Origin: Psychromicrobium xiongbiense
GTDB taxonomy: Bacteria > Actinomycetota > Actinomycetes > Actinomycetales > Micrococcaceae
Direction of reading: 5' to 3'
DNA: 64,000 nucleotides
NCBI RefSeq assembly: GCF_030271165.1
Contig: NZ_JASSZH010000021.1
Coordinates: 124,001-188,000, forward strand
Position 1 is the stretch's first letter. Each line of letters opens with the position of its first letter. Below are positions 8,715-16,702 of the stretch, piece after piece. The position numbers and the translations under genes are program-made. Below the pieces are notes generated by a model. That model saw nothing but the letters and a program-made list of their open reading frames with translations. It had not been told where the DNA came from and did not search any database.

Positions 8715-9919
8715 CGTGATCCCTCCTGGGCTGCTCTCTCCTGGGCTGCGGCCGGGGTCTCAAGCGAAGACTCCGCAGGTTCAATCACAAAAATGCTCAG
8801 ATAGCGCGCGTACTCCTCGCGCTCAGCCTCCAGCTCGGTATGTGGCTCGGCATACACGTGGTCGAAGAGCTCCAGCGGCTGCGGATCGGGCAACTCGAGG
8901 CATCGGGCCCGCAAATCCGCGGCCACCCGGTCCGCTTCCCGATCGATGCGTTCCTGCTCCTGGGCAGTCAGCACCCCGGTGGACCGCAGCCAGGCCGCCA
9001 TCCGGCTGAGCGGGTCTCGTGCCGCCCAGCCGGCAAGCTCCTGAGCATCGCGATACCTGGTCGGATCATCCGCCGTGGTGTGTGGACCCATCCGGTAGGT
9101 GACCGCCTCGATGAAAGTCGGCCCGCCACCGGTACGCGCCCGATGCGCGGCCAGCCGGGTAGCCGCGAGAACCGCCAGAACGTCATTGCCGTCCACGCGC
9201 AGCGACGGGATACCGAAGCCCGGGGCGCGGTCCGCGATAGCGCGATGCGCCTGCACCCGTACCGGCTCGGAAATCGCCCAGTGGTTGTTCTGACAGAAAA
9301 ACACGACGGGTGCCTGGAAGGAGGCAGCGAAGATCATCGCCTCGTTGACATCACCCTCACTGGTGGCACCGTCGCCGAAATACGCGATGGTCGCGGTGCT
9401 GGCGTCATCGAACTGCACGCCCAGCGCATAACCGACCGCATGCAGCGTCTGCGCGCCAATGATGATCTGCTGGCTGCCCATCCGGTGTCTGGCCGGATCC
9501 CAGCCGCCATGCGCATTGCCACGCCAGACCTTGAGAACATCCACCACATCGATGCCACGTAGGTAGGCGACACCGTTTTCGCGATAACTCGGAAAGATGA
9601 AATCGTCCTGATCGAGGCCACGCACGGAGCCGACCTGCGCCGCCTCCTGGCCCAGCAGCGGCGGCCAGAGCGCCAGTTCCCCCTGGCGTTGCAGGGCGGT
9701 TGCCTCGGCATCGATGCGCCGGATCACCAGCATGTCCTGGTACAGACCCAGCAGCTCCTCAGCGGACAACTCGGCGATCCACGGATCAAGGGTGGCCTGC
9801 GGAAGTCGCTCGCCCTGAGGTGAGAGCACCTGCAGGAACCCTCGCCTGGCAACACCCGGGCGGCCGGTGGCTCCCACCGGAGTCTGCCCTGGAGCACTTC
9901 CCACGGTATCGAATGGCAT
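8711..9919 (-). CDS. bkdA: Branched-chain 2-oxoacid dehydrogenase E1 alpha subunit
   Basis: A 402-residue thiamine-diphosphate-dependent E1-alpha. The ThDP motif GDGATSEGDVNEA...CQNN and the phosphorylation-loop region YRMGPHTTADDPTRYRD are clear. I start it at MPFDTVG because AGGAGG lies 8 nt upstream; a start 12 codons earlier would bury that site. It is the first gene of the bkdABC operon and is divergent from the Lrp/AsnC gene. The order E1-alpha, E1-beta, E2 with 4-nt overlaps at each junction indicates one coupled transcript with fixed stoichiometry. The nearby methylcrotonyl-CoA carboxylase operon makes a branched-chain substrate far more likely than pyruvate. Confidence 0.92.
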   Translation of the reverse strand: MPFDTVGSAPGQTPVGATGRPGVARRGFLQVLSPQGERLPQATLDPWIAELSAEELLGLYQDMLVIRRIDAEATALQRQGELALWPPLLGQEAAQVGSVRGLDQDDFIFPSYRENGVAYLRGIDVVDVLKVWRGNAHGGWDPARHRMGSQQIIIGAQTLHAVGYALGVQFDDASTATIAYFGDGATSEGDVNEAMIFAASFQAPVVFFCQNNHWAISEPVRVQAHRAIADRAPGFGIPSLRVDGNDVLAVLAATRLAAHRARTGGGPTFIEAVTYRMGPHTTADDPTRYRDAQELAGWAARDPLSRMAAWLRSTGVLTAQEQERIDREADRVAADLRARCLELPDPQPLELFDHVYAEPHTELEAEREEYARYLSIFVIEPAESSLETPAAAQERAAQEGSR

Positions 9920-10104
9920 GGCACATTCCTCCTGACGGATCCGCAGATCCTGCACTCAGCCCGCCATGAGCTGTGATGGGATCACGGCGGGATGAGGGCG
10001 TCGCCACGGGGTGGGTGACGGCACCCGGCTGATCGACGGTGATCAGTTACTGTGACCGTACTCACACCCAGCAGGAAGCACAACATCCCTTCCATAAATC
10101 AAGC

Positions 10105-10118
10105 ATTCTGCACAGAAT
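10105..10118. promoter_or_regulatory. Candidate operator between bkdA and the Lrp/AsnC gene
   Basis: ATTCTGCACAGAAT is a 14-bp dyad with perfect 6-bp arms, 33 bp before the Lrp-type start and about 185 bp from the bkdA start. A weaker dyad, CTGATC...GATCAG, lies at 10029-10046. The position suits control by the adjacent regulator; this is inference from symmetry and place only. Confidence 0.4.
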
Positions 10119-10150
10119 TGATGCAGTGAACCGTGCTAATCTTTCGCAGT

Positions 10151-10618
10151 ATGCGCACTTTGGACGCCACCGACCGTCGACTCCTGGCCGCACTCAGCCG
10201 CGATTCCTCCCGCCCTGCCATCGCGCTGGCTGCGGAGCTGGGCCTCTCCCGCAACACGGTGCAGGCGAGGATCGCAGCGCTGGAACACCGCGGAGTCTTC
10301 CGCTCCTTTGAACACCGCATCAGCACCGAGTCGCTGGGCTACCCGCTCACAGCGTTCATTTCGATTCATGTGGACCAGCGGCTCCTGGGAGTGCTGGCCG
10401 GGGAGCTGGCCACCATTCCGGAGATTCTTGAGGTCTTCGGTCTGACTGGATCTGCCGATCTGCTGGCGCGCGTCGTCTCCAAAGATGCCGAAGACCTGTT
10501 CCGGATCAACGGCAAGATCCTGGCCTGCGACGGTGTGCAGCGGACCGACACCTCGCTGGCGATGAGTCGCCTGGTGCCTTACCGGGTCATGCCACTGCTG
10601 GAAGCGTCCGCAGAATAG
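10151..10618 (+). CDS. Lrp/AsnC-family transcriptional regulator (BkdR-like)
   Basis: A 155-residue feast/famine regulator: N-terminal winged helix (DATDRRLLAALSRDSSRPAIALAAELGLSRNTVQARI in pieces, residues 4-40) and C-terminal RAM ligand domain (HVDQRLLGVLAGELATIPEILEVFGLTGSADLLARVV). I start it at MRTLDATD, the usual family N-terminus, rather than six codons upstream. It is divergent from bkdABC, the arrangement known for BkdR of Pseudomonas, an Lrp homologue that controls branched-chain 2-oxoacid dehydrogenase. A role in sensing branched-chain amino acids and controlling bkdABC is therefore likely but not shown by the sequence itself. Confidence 0.88.
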   Translation: MRTLDATDRRLLAALSRDSSRPAIALAAELGLSRNTVQARIAALEHRGVFRSFEHRISTESLGYPLTAFISIHVDQRLLGVLAGELATIPEILEVFGLTGSADLLARVVSKDAEDLFRINGKILACDGVQRTDTSLAMSRLVPYRVMPLLEASAE

Positions 10619-10641
10619 CCAGCGCTCGGTGACTGAGTGGC

Positions 10642-11253
10642 TCAGTCGATGGATGTCATCAATTCGACCACCCGGTCCAGGAAACCGTCGACCTGCTGCT
10701 CCTCGTAGCCGTTCTTCCCCTTGGCAGGCCCGAAGACAGCACGACGAACCTGGTCGACGGACATCGGCTGATCCCGCTCAAAATAATCGAGCAGCTGGGC
10801 GCAGAGGGCATCCACATCAGCCACAGAGTAGCTGCGTACAGCACGCCGGGGACGGCGGAAACGCTCACCGTCAGGACGGTGCAACCGCGCGCGCAGCACC
10901 GCAGAGAGCCTGCCCACCTGAGCCAGCCAGGCGTCCTCCCCCTCGGAAGCAATCAGGGCCTGGCGTTCCCGCTCGGCGAAGGCGTCCTCCAGCCGGTCCA
11001 GTGCCGCGTCGACGGCCTGCGGATCGTAGCCCCCGTGAACGGCATCGAAGGTCACTTCACGCACCGAGCGGCTCTCCATCGACTGATCGGTGCCCCCCTC
11101 GGCGTACACGGCATGGGCCTGTGCCAGGAATTGGTCAACCTGCTTGACGTTGTAGCCGAACGTCTTGCGGTCCACCCGCGCAAACGGGGCGATCTCCGCC
11201 CGTGATTCTGTGTTCTGTTCCTGCGCCACAAAAGCCCTTCCGGTTCCTGTCAT
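10642..11253 (-). CDS. DivIVA-domain repeat protein
   Basis: A 203-residue soluble protein built from repeated short DivIVA-type motifs: FGYNVKQVDQFLAQAHAVY (about residues 32-50), GGYDPQAVDAALDRLEDAF (about 74-92) and GKNGYEEQQVDGFLDRVVEL near the C-terminus, each Gly-Tyr-x5-V-D-x-FL-like. Between the second and third is a charged region predicted to be helical. Proteins of this kind in actinobacteria are DivIVA/Wag31-like, binding curved membrane or coiled-coil partners, but this one lacks the long coiled coil of Wag31. It is 13 nt downstream of cdsA, so it may be co-transcribed with the phospholipid and translation operon. A precise role is not known to me. Confidence 0.75.
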   Translation of the reverse strand: MTGTGRAFVAQEQNTESRAEIAPFARVDRKTFGYNVKQVDQFLAQAHAVYAEGGTDQSMESRSVREVTFDAVHGGYDPQAVDAALDRLEDAFAERERQALIASEGEDAWLAQVGRLSAVLRARLHRPDGERFRRPRRAVRSYSVADVDALCAQLLDYFERDQPMSVDQVRRAVFGPAKGKNGYEEQQVDGFLDRVVELMTSID

Positions 11254-11266
11254 CGTTCCTCACATC

Positions 11267-12307
11267 CTAGAGCGTCTGCAGCCAGTCCATCAGCGCAAAA
11301 AGCAGGAAGGCCACCGGAGCGGCAAAGGACATGGAATCGAGCCGGTCCATGACGCCACCGTGCCCGGGCAGAATGCTGGACATGTCTTTGACACCCAGCT
11401 CCCGCTTCACCATGGACTCAGCCAGGTCGCCCGCGGTTGATGCCGCCACCAACCCCACGGCCAGCACCAACCCGACCCAGAACGGCTGGTGGAGTAGGAA
11501 GAGAGCAGCCAGCACACCGATCACCATGGCGCCGATCACCGAGCCGGCAAAACCTTCCCAAGACTTCTTGGGGCTGATCTTCGGCGCCATCGGATGTTTG
11601 CCGAACAGCGCCCCCACCAGATAGCCGAAGGTGTCATTGGACACCACCAACAGCAGCGTCGTGACCACCCGCAAAGCGCCCTGACTGGGCCAGTCGAAGT
11701 GGAAGGACATGATGGTCGCCGGTCCGTTCGGCTCACGGAGCACCAGGAGCACCGAGGAAATGAGGAACGGCACCCAGGCCAGAATGAAGACGCCGGAGAA
11801 CACGCCATGCGCCACGCCCGGGGCGTGATCGAGGGCACGCCAGATCAGCACCGCGAAGGCGCAGGCGACGAAGGCGAAGAGCAGCCCCTCGACACCCACA
11901 TAATAGGCGGCAATCGGCATCGCCAGCACCCCGGCACCCAGGGGAACCCATGGCACCAGGATGCCGTGCTGGGCGAAAGCGCGCACCACCTCCCAGACAC
12001 CCAGTGCGGAGGCGGCTATCACGATCATCAGGAAGGCCGGCGGGTAGAGCAGCAGCCCGACCAGCACCACGATCAACAGTGCTAGCCCGACGCCGATCGC
12101 GGCCGGAAGATCACGCCCGGCGCGCGAGGTCCTGGCAGCCGGTTTCGGTGCATCGAGAGGCTCGGCGGGGACGCTGGGCGGAATGGTCGGCGCCGGAGGT
12201 ACCACGGGAATCGCGGCGGTCTCCTGCCGACGCTCCATCGCCCGCAGGACGCGCCTACTGGGCAGCGGGGGCGGTGATTCCGAGCCGGAACCGGGCACGT
12301 GGCTCAT
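11267..12307 (-). CDS. cdsA: Phosphatidate cytidylyltransferase
   Basis: A 346-residue integral membrane enzyme that makes CDP-diacylglycerol from phosphatidate and CTP, the precursor of phosphatidylglycerol, cardiolipin and phosphatidylinositol. Seven to eight hydrophobic segments follow a Pro-rich cytosolic N-terminus of about 65 residues. The C-terminal signature SMVKRELGVKDMSSILPGHGGVMDRLDS is the CDP-diglyceride synthetase motif with its metal-binding Asp residues. The gene shares one base with the frr stop (TGATG). The frr-cdsA order is standard in actinobacteria and other bacteria. Confidence 0.96.
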   Translation of the reverse strand: MSHVPGSGSESPPPLPSRRVLRAMERRQETAAIPVVPPAPTIPPSVPAEPLDAPKPAARTSRAGRDLPAAIGVGLALLIVVLVGLLLYPPAFLMIVIAASALGVWEVVRAFAQHGILVPWVPLGAGVLAMPIAAYYVGVEGLLFAFVACAFAVLIWRALDHAPGVAHGVFSGVFILAWVPFLISSVLLVLREPNGPATIMSFHFDWPSQGALRVVTTLLLVVSNDTFGYLVGALFGKHPMAPKISPKKSWEGFAGSVIGAMVIGVLAALFLLHQPFWVGLVLAVGLVAASTAGDLAESMVKRELGVKDMSSILPGHGGVMDRLDSMSFAAPVAFLLFALMDWLQTL

Positions 12308-12864
12308 CAGACTTCGAGGAGCTCGGTTTCTTTGCGCTTGAGCAGCTCGTCGATGACATCCGTGTGGGACTTGGTGGATGCGTCGAGCTCCTTCTCTGCG
12401 CGAGCCCCCTCGTCCTCCCCGGCATCGCCGTCCTTGACGATCTTGTCCAGGGTTTCCTTGGCTTTGCGACGGATGTTGCGGATGGAGACCTTGGCATCCT
12501 CGCCCTTACCGCGGACGATCTTGACGTAGTCGCGGCGACGCTCCTCGGTCAGCTCCGGGATGACCACGCGAATCACGTTGCCGTCGTTGGAGGGGTTGGC
12601 GCCCACCTCGGAGTTGCTCAGGGCACGCTCGATGTCGTTCAGCGCGGTTTTGTCATAGGGGCTGATCAGCAGCGTACGGGCGTCGGGCACGGAGAAGGAA
12701 GCCAGCTGCTGCAGCGGAGTGGGGCTGCCGTAGTACTCCACCATGACCTTGGAGTACAGCCCGGGGTTGGCACGGCCGGTTCGCACGGAGCTGAAGTCTT
12801 CCTTGGCGACCTCGACGGCCTTATCCATCTTTTCTTCAGCCTCGAGCAAGGTCTCTTCGATCAC
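12307..12864 (-). CDS. frr: Ribosome recycling factor
   Basis: A 185-residue RRF, the usual length. It splits post-termination ribosomes with EF-G. The start [24 protein letters not shown], the block [29 protein letters not shown] and the C-terminal three-helix-bundle region [24 protein letters not shown] are diagnostic. It lies 53 nt downstream of pyrH and overlaps cdsA by one base, in the conserved tsf-pyrH-frr-cdsA order. Confidence 0.98.
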   Translation of the reverse strand: MIEETLLEAEEKMDKAVEVAKEDFSSVRTGRANPGLYSKVMVEYYGSPTPLQQLASFSVPDARTLLISPYDKTALNDIERALSNSEVGANPSNDGNVIRVVIPELTEERRRDYVKIVRGKGEDAKVSIRNIRRKAKETLDKIVKDGDAGEDEGARAEKELDASTKSHTDVIDELLKRKETELLEV

Positions 12865-12917
12865 GGTGTCTCCTGGTGCTGTGTATACGGGGGCGCTTCG
12901 GCTCTCAACTGTCCATC

Positions 12918-13691
12918 TTACGGTGTGACGAGGGTGCCGAGGCTCTCTCCACGGATTGCCCGTTCCACGTTGCCTTCGCCTTCCATACCGAAGACCAGCA
13001 TGGAGAGTCGGTTGTCCTTGCAGAGGCTGAACGCGGTCTGATCGAGCACCCGGATATTGCGGGCCAGCGCCTCATCGTAGGTGAGCACGTCAAGTTTGAC
13101 GGCGTCAGGATCTTTTTTGGGATCCGCAGTGTAGACACCGTCGACGCCGTTTTTGGCCATCAGGACGACGTCCGCATGGACCTCCAGCGCACGCTGAGCG
13201 GCCACAGTGTCAGTGGAGAAGTACGGCAGACCGGCGCCGGCGCCGAAAATGACCACGCGGCCCTTTTCCAGGTGTCGGATGGCGCGGCGCGGAATGTAGG
13301 CCTCAGCAACCTGGCCCATCGTGATAGCGGACTGCACACGCGTCTCCACGCCGGCCTGCTCCAGGAAATCCTGCAGGGCCAGGCAGTTCATCACCGTGCC
13401 CAGCATTCCCATATAGTCGGCGCGCGAGCGGTCCATGCCGGAGGCACTGAGTTCGGCGCCGCGGAAGAAGTTACCGCCACCGACGACGATGGCGACCTCG
13501 ACGTCGGCCACGGCCTGGGCGATCTGACCCGCGATGCCGCGTACGGTCGCCGGATCCACGCCGAGCTTACCTCCGCCAAAGACCTCTCCAGAGAGCTTGA
13601 GCAGCACACGACGGCGCTTCGGAGCCTTCTCCAGCTGCTCACGTTCCTGGGCGGAGACAGCAATCTGGACGGAGTTCTCGGTGCTTTCCAT
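12918..13691 (-). CDS. pyrH: UMP kinase
   Basis: A 257-residue amino-acid-kinase-fold enzyme that phosphorylates UMP to UDP, the first dedicated step to UTP and CTP. Motifs are [15 protein letters not shown] near residues 24-38, [33 protein letters not shown] and the C-terminal [16 protein letters not shown] take MESTENSV as start because AGGGG is 7 nt upstream; codons further upstream do not resemble the family. The N-terminus has about 20 extra residues compared with E. coli PyrH, common in actinobacteria. It is 245 nt from tsf, a gap holding small hairpins. Confidence 0.96.
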   Translation of the reverse strand: MESTENSVQIAVSAQEREQLEKAPKRRRVLLKLSGEVFGGGKLGVDPATVRGIAGQIAQAVADVEVAIVVGGGNFFRGAELSASGMDRSRADYMGMLGTVMNCLALQDFLEQAGVETRVQSAITMGQVAEAYIPRRAIRHLEKGRVVIFGAGAGLPYFSTDTVAAQRALEVHADVVLMAKNGVDGVYTADPKKDPDAVKLDVLTYDEALARNIRVLDQTAFSLCKDNRLSMLVFGMEGEGNVERAIRGESLGTLVTP

Positions 13692-13903
13692 GGACCATCC
13701 CCTGGCTGAATCGTGAGTGTAAGCGAGCAATGGGCGACCACCCCGGGGTCAGTGAGAATGACCGCTGCAGGATGTCTACGCCTGAGACAGACTATCGCGA
13801 CTGTCTTGCTGGTGCCCAATGAGGAGCACCCTATGGAAGGGCCATTAACCACCGGCGGGCCCCCGTCCGGTCACCCGGAACAGAGGCCCACCGAGGTGGA
13901 ACT

Positions 13904-13918
13904 GCTCAGTAGCTGAGC
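13904..13918. other. Short inverted repeat in the tsf-pyrH gap
   Basis: GCTCAG-TAG-CTGAGC is a 6-bp hairpin with a 3-nt loop just after the tsf stop, without a U-run on either strand. The rest of the 245-nt gap (13692-13936) shows no open frame that looks coding. The hairpin could stabilise the 3' end of the tsf mRNA or be a weak terminator upstream of a pyrH promoter. Confidence 0.3.
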
Positions 13919-13936
13919 TTCACGCTGAGTGAGAGC

Positions 13937-14773
13937 TTAGGAGCCGACGCGGAAGCGTGCAAACCCGGTAGCCTTGACGCCTGCGGCCTCGAGGACCTGG
14001 CCAACGCTCTGCTTGGCGTCCTTCGCGAAGGGCTGATCCACCAGCACGTTCTCCTTGAAGAAGCCGGTCAGGCGGCCTTCGACGATCTTCGGCAGTGCAG
14101 CCTCCGGCTTGCCCTCGGCGCGTGCGGTCTCGTCAGCGATGCGGCGCTCGCTCTCGACGAGGTCAGCGGGCACCTCGTCACGGGTCACGTACGTCGGTGA
14201 GTAAGCGGCGATGTGCACGGCGACATCGTGAGCTGCGGTCTGAGCGGCCTCGCTGTCAACGTCCACCGCGAACAGCACGCCCACCTGGGCGGGCAGATCC
14301 TTGGAGGTCTTGTGCAGGTAAGCGTCAACCACAGCACCCTCAACGCGGGCCAGGCGGCGCACAGCCACCTTCTCGCCCAGCAGAGCGCCAGCTTCGATGA
14401 CCAGCTCGGAAAGCGGCTTACCGTCCACCTCAGCGGTCAGCAGGGTCTCGACGTCCGAAGCGCCCGAGGCCACAGCTGCAGCCAGTACCTTGTTGGAGAA
14501 GTCGATGAACGGAGCAGCCTTGGCCACGAAGTCCGTCTCGCAGTTGACCTCGACCATGACGCCGACGCCGTCGACGACGGTTGCGGCCACCAGGCCCTCA
14601 GCCGTGGAGCGGCCCTCACGCTTGGTTGCACCCTTGAGACCCTTGATGCGGATCAGCTCGAGAGCCTTCTCGGCATCCCCATTTGCTTCGTCAAGAGCCT
14701 TCTTGACGTCCATCATGCCCGCGCCGGTACGCTCGCGGAGTGCCTTGATGTCAGCGGCGGTGTAGTTCGCCAT
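13937..14773 (-). CDS. tsf: Elongation factor Ts
   Basis: A 278-residue EF-Ts, the nucleotide-exchange factor for EF-Tu. The N-terminal UBA-like segment MANYTAADIKALRERTGAGM and the TDFVAK-containing core EVNCETDFVAKAAPF are diagnostic. The start MANYTAAD has AGGAG 5 nt upstream; an earlier in-frame ATG 17 codons before lies inside the intercistronic hairpin region and is not used. It follows rpsB in the universally conserved order, separated by an 89-nt spacer with a strong hairpin. Confidence 0.98.
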   Translation of the reverse strand: MANYTAADIKALRERTGAGMMDVKKALDEANGDAEKALELIRIKGLKGATKREGRSTAEGLVAATVVDGVGVMVEVNCETDFVAKAAPFIDFSNKVLAAAVASGASDVETLLTAEVDGKPLSELVIEAGALLGEKVAVRRLARVEGAVVDAYLHKTSKDLPAQVGVLFAVDVDSEAAQTAAHDVAVHIAAYSPTYVTRDEVPADLVESERRIADETARAEGKPEAALPKIVEGRLTGFFKENVLVDQPFAKDAKQSVGQVLEAAGVKATGFARFRVGS

Positions 14774-14806
14774 GTGAACTCCTGTTGTTAGTGATGGTGT
14801 CCTGAC

Positions 14807-14844
14807 GTAGCTGTGGTGCGGCACTGAGTCCGCACCACAGCTAC
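14807..14844 (-). other. Perfect 15-bp intercistronic hairpin between rpsB and tsf
   Basis: Arms GTAGCTGTGGTGCGG (14807-14821) and CCGCACCACAGCTAC (14830-14844) pair without mismatch around an 8-nt loop. On the transcribed (minus) strand no U-run follows, so it is not a typical intrinsic terminator. It may be a partial attenuator or RNA-processing/stability element that sets the ratio of S2 to EF-Ts. Confidence 0.75.
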
Positions 14845-14862
14845 ACCGAAGAACAACTACTT

Positions 14863-15699
14863 CTACTTGGTCTCGGTCTCAGTGGTCTCGGTCTCGACAA
14901 CCTCAACGGGTGCCTCGGCCGGGGTCTGCGCAGCAGAGGTTTCCAGCAGTTCGCGCTCCCACTCGGCGAGCGGCTCGGCCGCAGCGTCTGCGCTGCCGGT
15001 GGCCTTGGCGTTGCGGGCGATCAGGCCCTCTGCCACGGCATCGGCGACCACGCGGGTCAGCAGGTTCACGGAGCGGATGGCGTCATCGTTACCCGGGATC
15101 GGGAAGTCGACCTCATCGGGATCGCAGTTGGTGTCCAGGATGGCCACCACGGGGATGTTGAGCTTCTTGGCCTCGTCGATGGCGAGGTGTTCCTTCTTGG
15201 TGTCAACGATCCAGATCACCGAGGGGACCTTGGTGAGGTTGCGGATACCGCCCAGGTTGGCCTCAAGCTTGGTCAGCTCACGCTTGAGAAGCAGGAGCTC
15301 CTTCTTGGTGTGACCGGAGGAAGCGACGTCCTCGAAGTTAATCTCTTCGAGTTCCTTCATGCGCTGGATGCGCTTGGAGACTGTCTGGAAGTTGGTCAGC
15401 ATGCCACCGAGCCAACGCTGGTTGACGTAGGGCTGGCCGACACGGGTTGCCTGCTCGGAGATGGCTTCCTTGGCCTGCTTCTTGGTGCCGACGAAGAGCA
15501 CGGTGCCGCCGTGGGCAACCGTGGCCTTGACGAATTCGAAGGCGCGGTCGATGTAAGACAGCGACTGCTGCAGATCGATGATGTAGGTGCCGTTGCGCTC
15601 GGTGAGGATGAATCGCTTCATCTTCGGGTTCCAACGGCGGGTCTGGTGACCGAAATGTACGCCGCTGTCGAGCAGCTGGCGCATGGTTACGACGGGCAT
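14863..15699 (-). CDS. rpsB: 30S ribosomal protein S2
   Basis: A 278-residue S2 protein of the small subunit. Motifs: [21 protein letters not shown] at the N-terminus, [45 protein letters not shown] and [29 protein letters not shown]. The C-terminal tail beyond residue 245 is acidic and repetitive ([12 protein letters not shown]), as often seen in actinobacteria. It is the first gene of the rpsB-tsf unit and has a structured leader upstream. Confidence 0.98.
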   Translation of the reverse strand: MPVVTMRQLLDSGVHFGHQTRRWNPKMKRFILTERNGTYIIDLQQSLSYIDRAFEFVKATVAHGGTVLFVGTKKQAKEAISEQATRVGQPYVNQRWLGGMLTNFQTVSKRIQRMKELEEINFEDVASSGHTKKELLLLKRELTKLEANLGGIRNLTKVPSVIWIVDTKKEHLAIDEAKKLNIPVVAILDTNCDPDEVDFPIPGNDDAIRSVNLLTRVVADAVAEGLIARNAKATGSADAAAEPLAEWERELLETSAAQTPAEAPVEVVETETTETETK

Positions 15700-15744
15700 G
15701 CCGACGCTCCTTTGTCTTGTTTACGGTTATTCCTGGTGCCCAGC

Positions 15745-15798
15745 GGATTCCTCACCCCCATCCGGTCGAATACACCGGATGGATACCGAGAGGAACCC
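15745..15798 (-). promoter_or_regulatory. Structured leader upstream of rpsB (candidate S2 autoregulatory RNA)
   Basis: On the minus strand the leader can form an inner 9-bp stem CCATCCGGT/ACCGGATGG with a 7-nt loop (15758-15782), enclosed by an outer stem pairing 15790-15798 with 15745-15753 (8 of 9 pairs), 45-100 nt before the rpsB start. S2 is known to repress its own rpsB-tsf mRNA through a leader structure in other bacteria. The pairing is seen; the function is inferred. Confidence 0.5.
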
Positions 15799-16036
15799 AG
15801 CCCAGTCACGGGGACACACCGCTGGCCAGGCCAGAGGGCGTCACTGTGAATGCGGAAATGGGCACGCGTAGTCAGCGCCCGAAAGCGCCGCACCCCTAAC
15901 TATACGGCACATGCCCCTGCTTTGAGGCCGCGGCCACTTCTCCTCCACATGCAGTCAAGAGCCGGTTTTGTCCACAACGGGCGCTGGAGTTGTCTCTGAA
16001 CTTGTCCGACTGGGCATGCCAGCCGAGGCTGAGAGG
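15799..16036. other. Divergent intergenic region between rpsB and the M23 gene
   Basis: Together with the rpsB leader this forms a gap of 337 nt without a gene. It must hold the rpsB promoter and that of the M23-family gene. I see no convincing -35/-10 pair; there is only a short GC-rich dyad, GCGCCCGAAAGCGC, near 15875. A TTG-initiated extension of the downstream gene from 15968 lacks a ribosome-binding site and is not adopted. Confidence 0.5.
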
Positions 16037-16702
16037 ATGAAAACGCCGGTGCGAAGCGCAGCCTGGGCAGTCGCCATCCTCGGTATCGCCCTGCTCGTGA
16101 GTCTGTCATCGCTCGTTGCGGCGCCAGTTGCCCTGGCGTCGTCATCGTCGGCATCCTCATCAGCCCAGAAGCGCTGGCAGTGGCCGCTTCGCCCTCAGCC
16201 TGCGGTGGTGCGCTCTTTTGATCCGCCCGCCAAGCCCTGGCTCGCTGGACATCGCGGCGTGGATCTGCAGGCCGCCATCGGCGACCAGGTGCACAGCCCG
16301 GCCGCCGGCGTGGTGAGTTTCGTCGGGTGGGTCGTGGACCGGAATGTGCTGACCATCGACCACGGCAACGGCCTGCGCAGCAGCTTCGAGCCAGTCAGTG
16401 CCTCGGTGACCGAAGGAGATCACGTCACGGCCGGGCAGGCGATTGGCACCGTGGAGGCAAGTAGTGCGGCGTCAGGCCACTGCCCTGGACAGGGATGCCT
16501 ACACTGGGGCGTGCGGCGGGGAAGCAGCTACCTCGATCCCCTGCTCTTCCTCGGAAACAGGTCGCCGTCGGTGCTGCTGCCCCTGAAGCACGTCGCCGCC
16601 TCTGCTGGGTCTCAGTCTCAGTCTCAGTCTCAGACGATGGCGGAGATGCCCGTGATGGCCCGGCCGGTCACCAGGGAGTTGATCTCATGGGTGCCCTCAT
16701 AG
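16037..16702 (+). CDS. Exported M23-family (LytM-like) peptidase domain protein
   Basis: A 221-residue exported protein. MKTPVRSAAWAVAILGIALL with the following hydrophobic stretch and an Ala-rich end is a signal peptide; GAGG lies 8 nt before this ATG. A lysostaphin/LytM-type domain follows: GHRGVDLQAAIGDQVHSPAAGVV gives the first zinc ligands (H-x3-D), and CLHWGVRRG is the last block. In canonical M23 enzymes that block is H-x-H; here the first His is Cys (codon 16496-16498), so catalysis is doubtful. M23 genes next to rpsB are common in actinobacteria. The last 24 codons read antisense through the end of the convergent acyl-CoA dehydrogenase gene. Confidence 0.85.
   Translation: MKTPVRSAAWAVAILGIALLVSLSSLVAAPVALASSSSASSSAQKRWQWPLRPQPAVVRSFDPPAKPWLAGHRGVDLQAAIGDQVHSPAAGVVSFVGWVVDRNVLTIDHGNGLRSSFEPVSASVTEGDHVTAGQAIGTVEASSAASGHCPGQGCLHWGVRRGSSYLDPLLFLGNRSPSVLLPLKHVAASAGSQSQSQSQTMAEMPVMARPVTRELISWVPS
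16610..16633. repeat. Hexanucleotide tandem repeat (TCTCAG)x4
   Basis: Four exact TCTCAG units lie at the end of the M23-family gene, encoding the SQSQSQSQ stretch; the stop codon of the convergent acyl-CoA dehydrogenase falls inside the repeat on the other strand. A 6-nt unit change would keep the reading frame on both strands, so phase variation by frameshift is not expected. Confidence 0.9.

Noticed and set aside
13713-13916. Small plus-strand frame in the tsf-pyrH gap
   Set aside because: It has no ribosome-binding site and no recognisable features; composition fits a non-coding spacer.
16610-16633. Phase variation through the (TCTCAG)4 repeat
   Set aside because: A 6-nt unit preserves the frame on both strands, so unit gain or loss would not switch a gene off.
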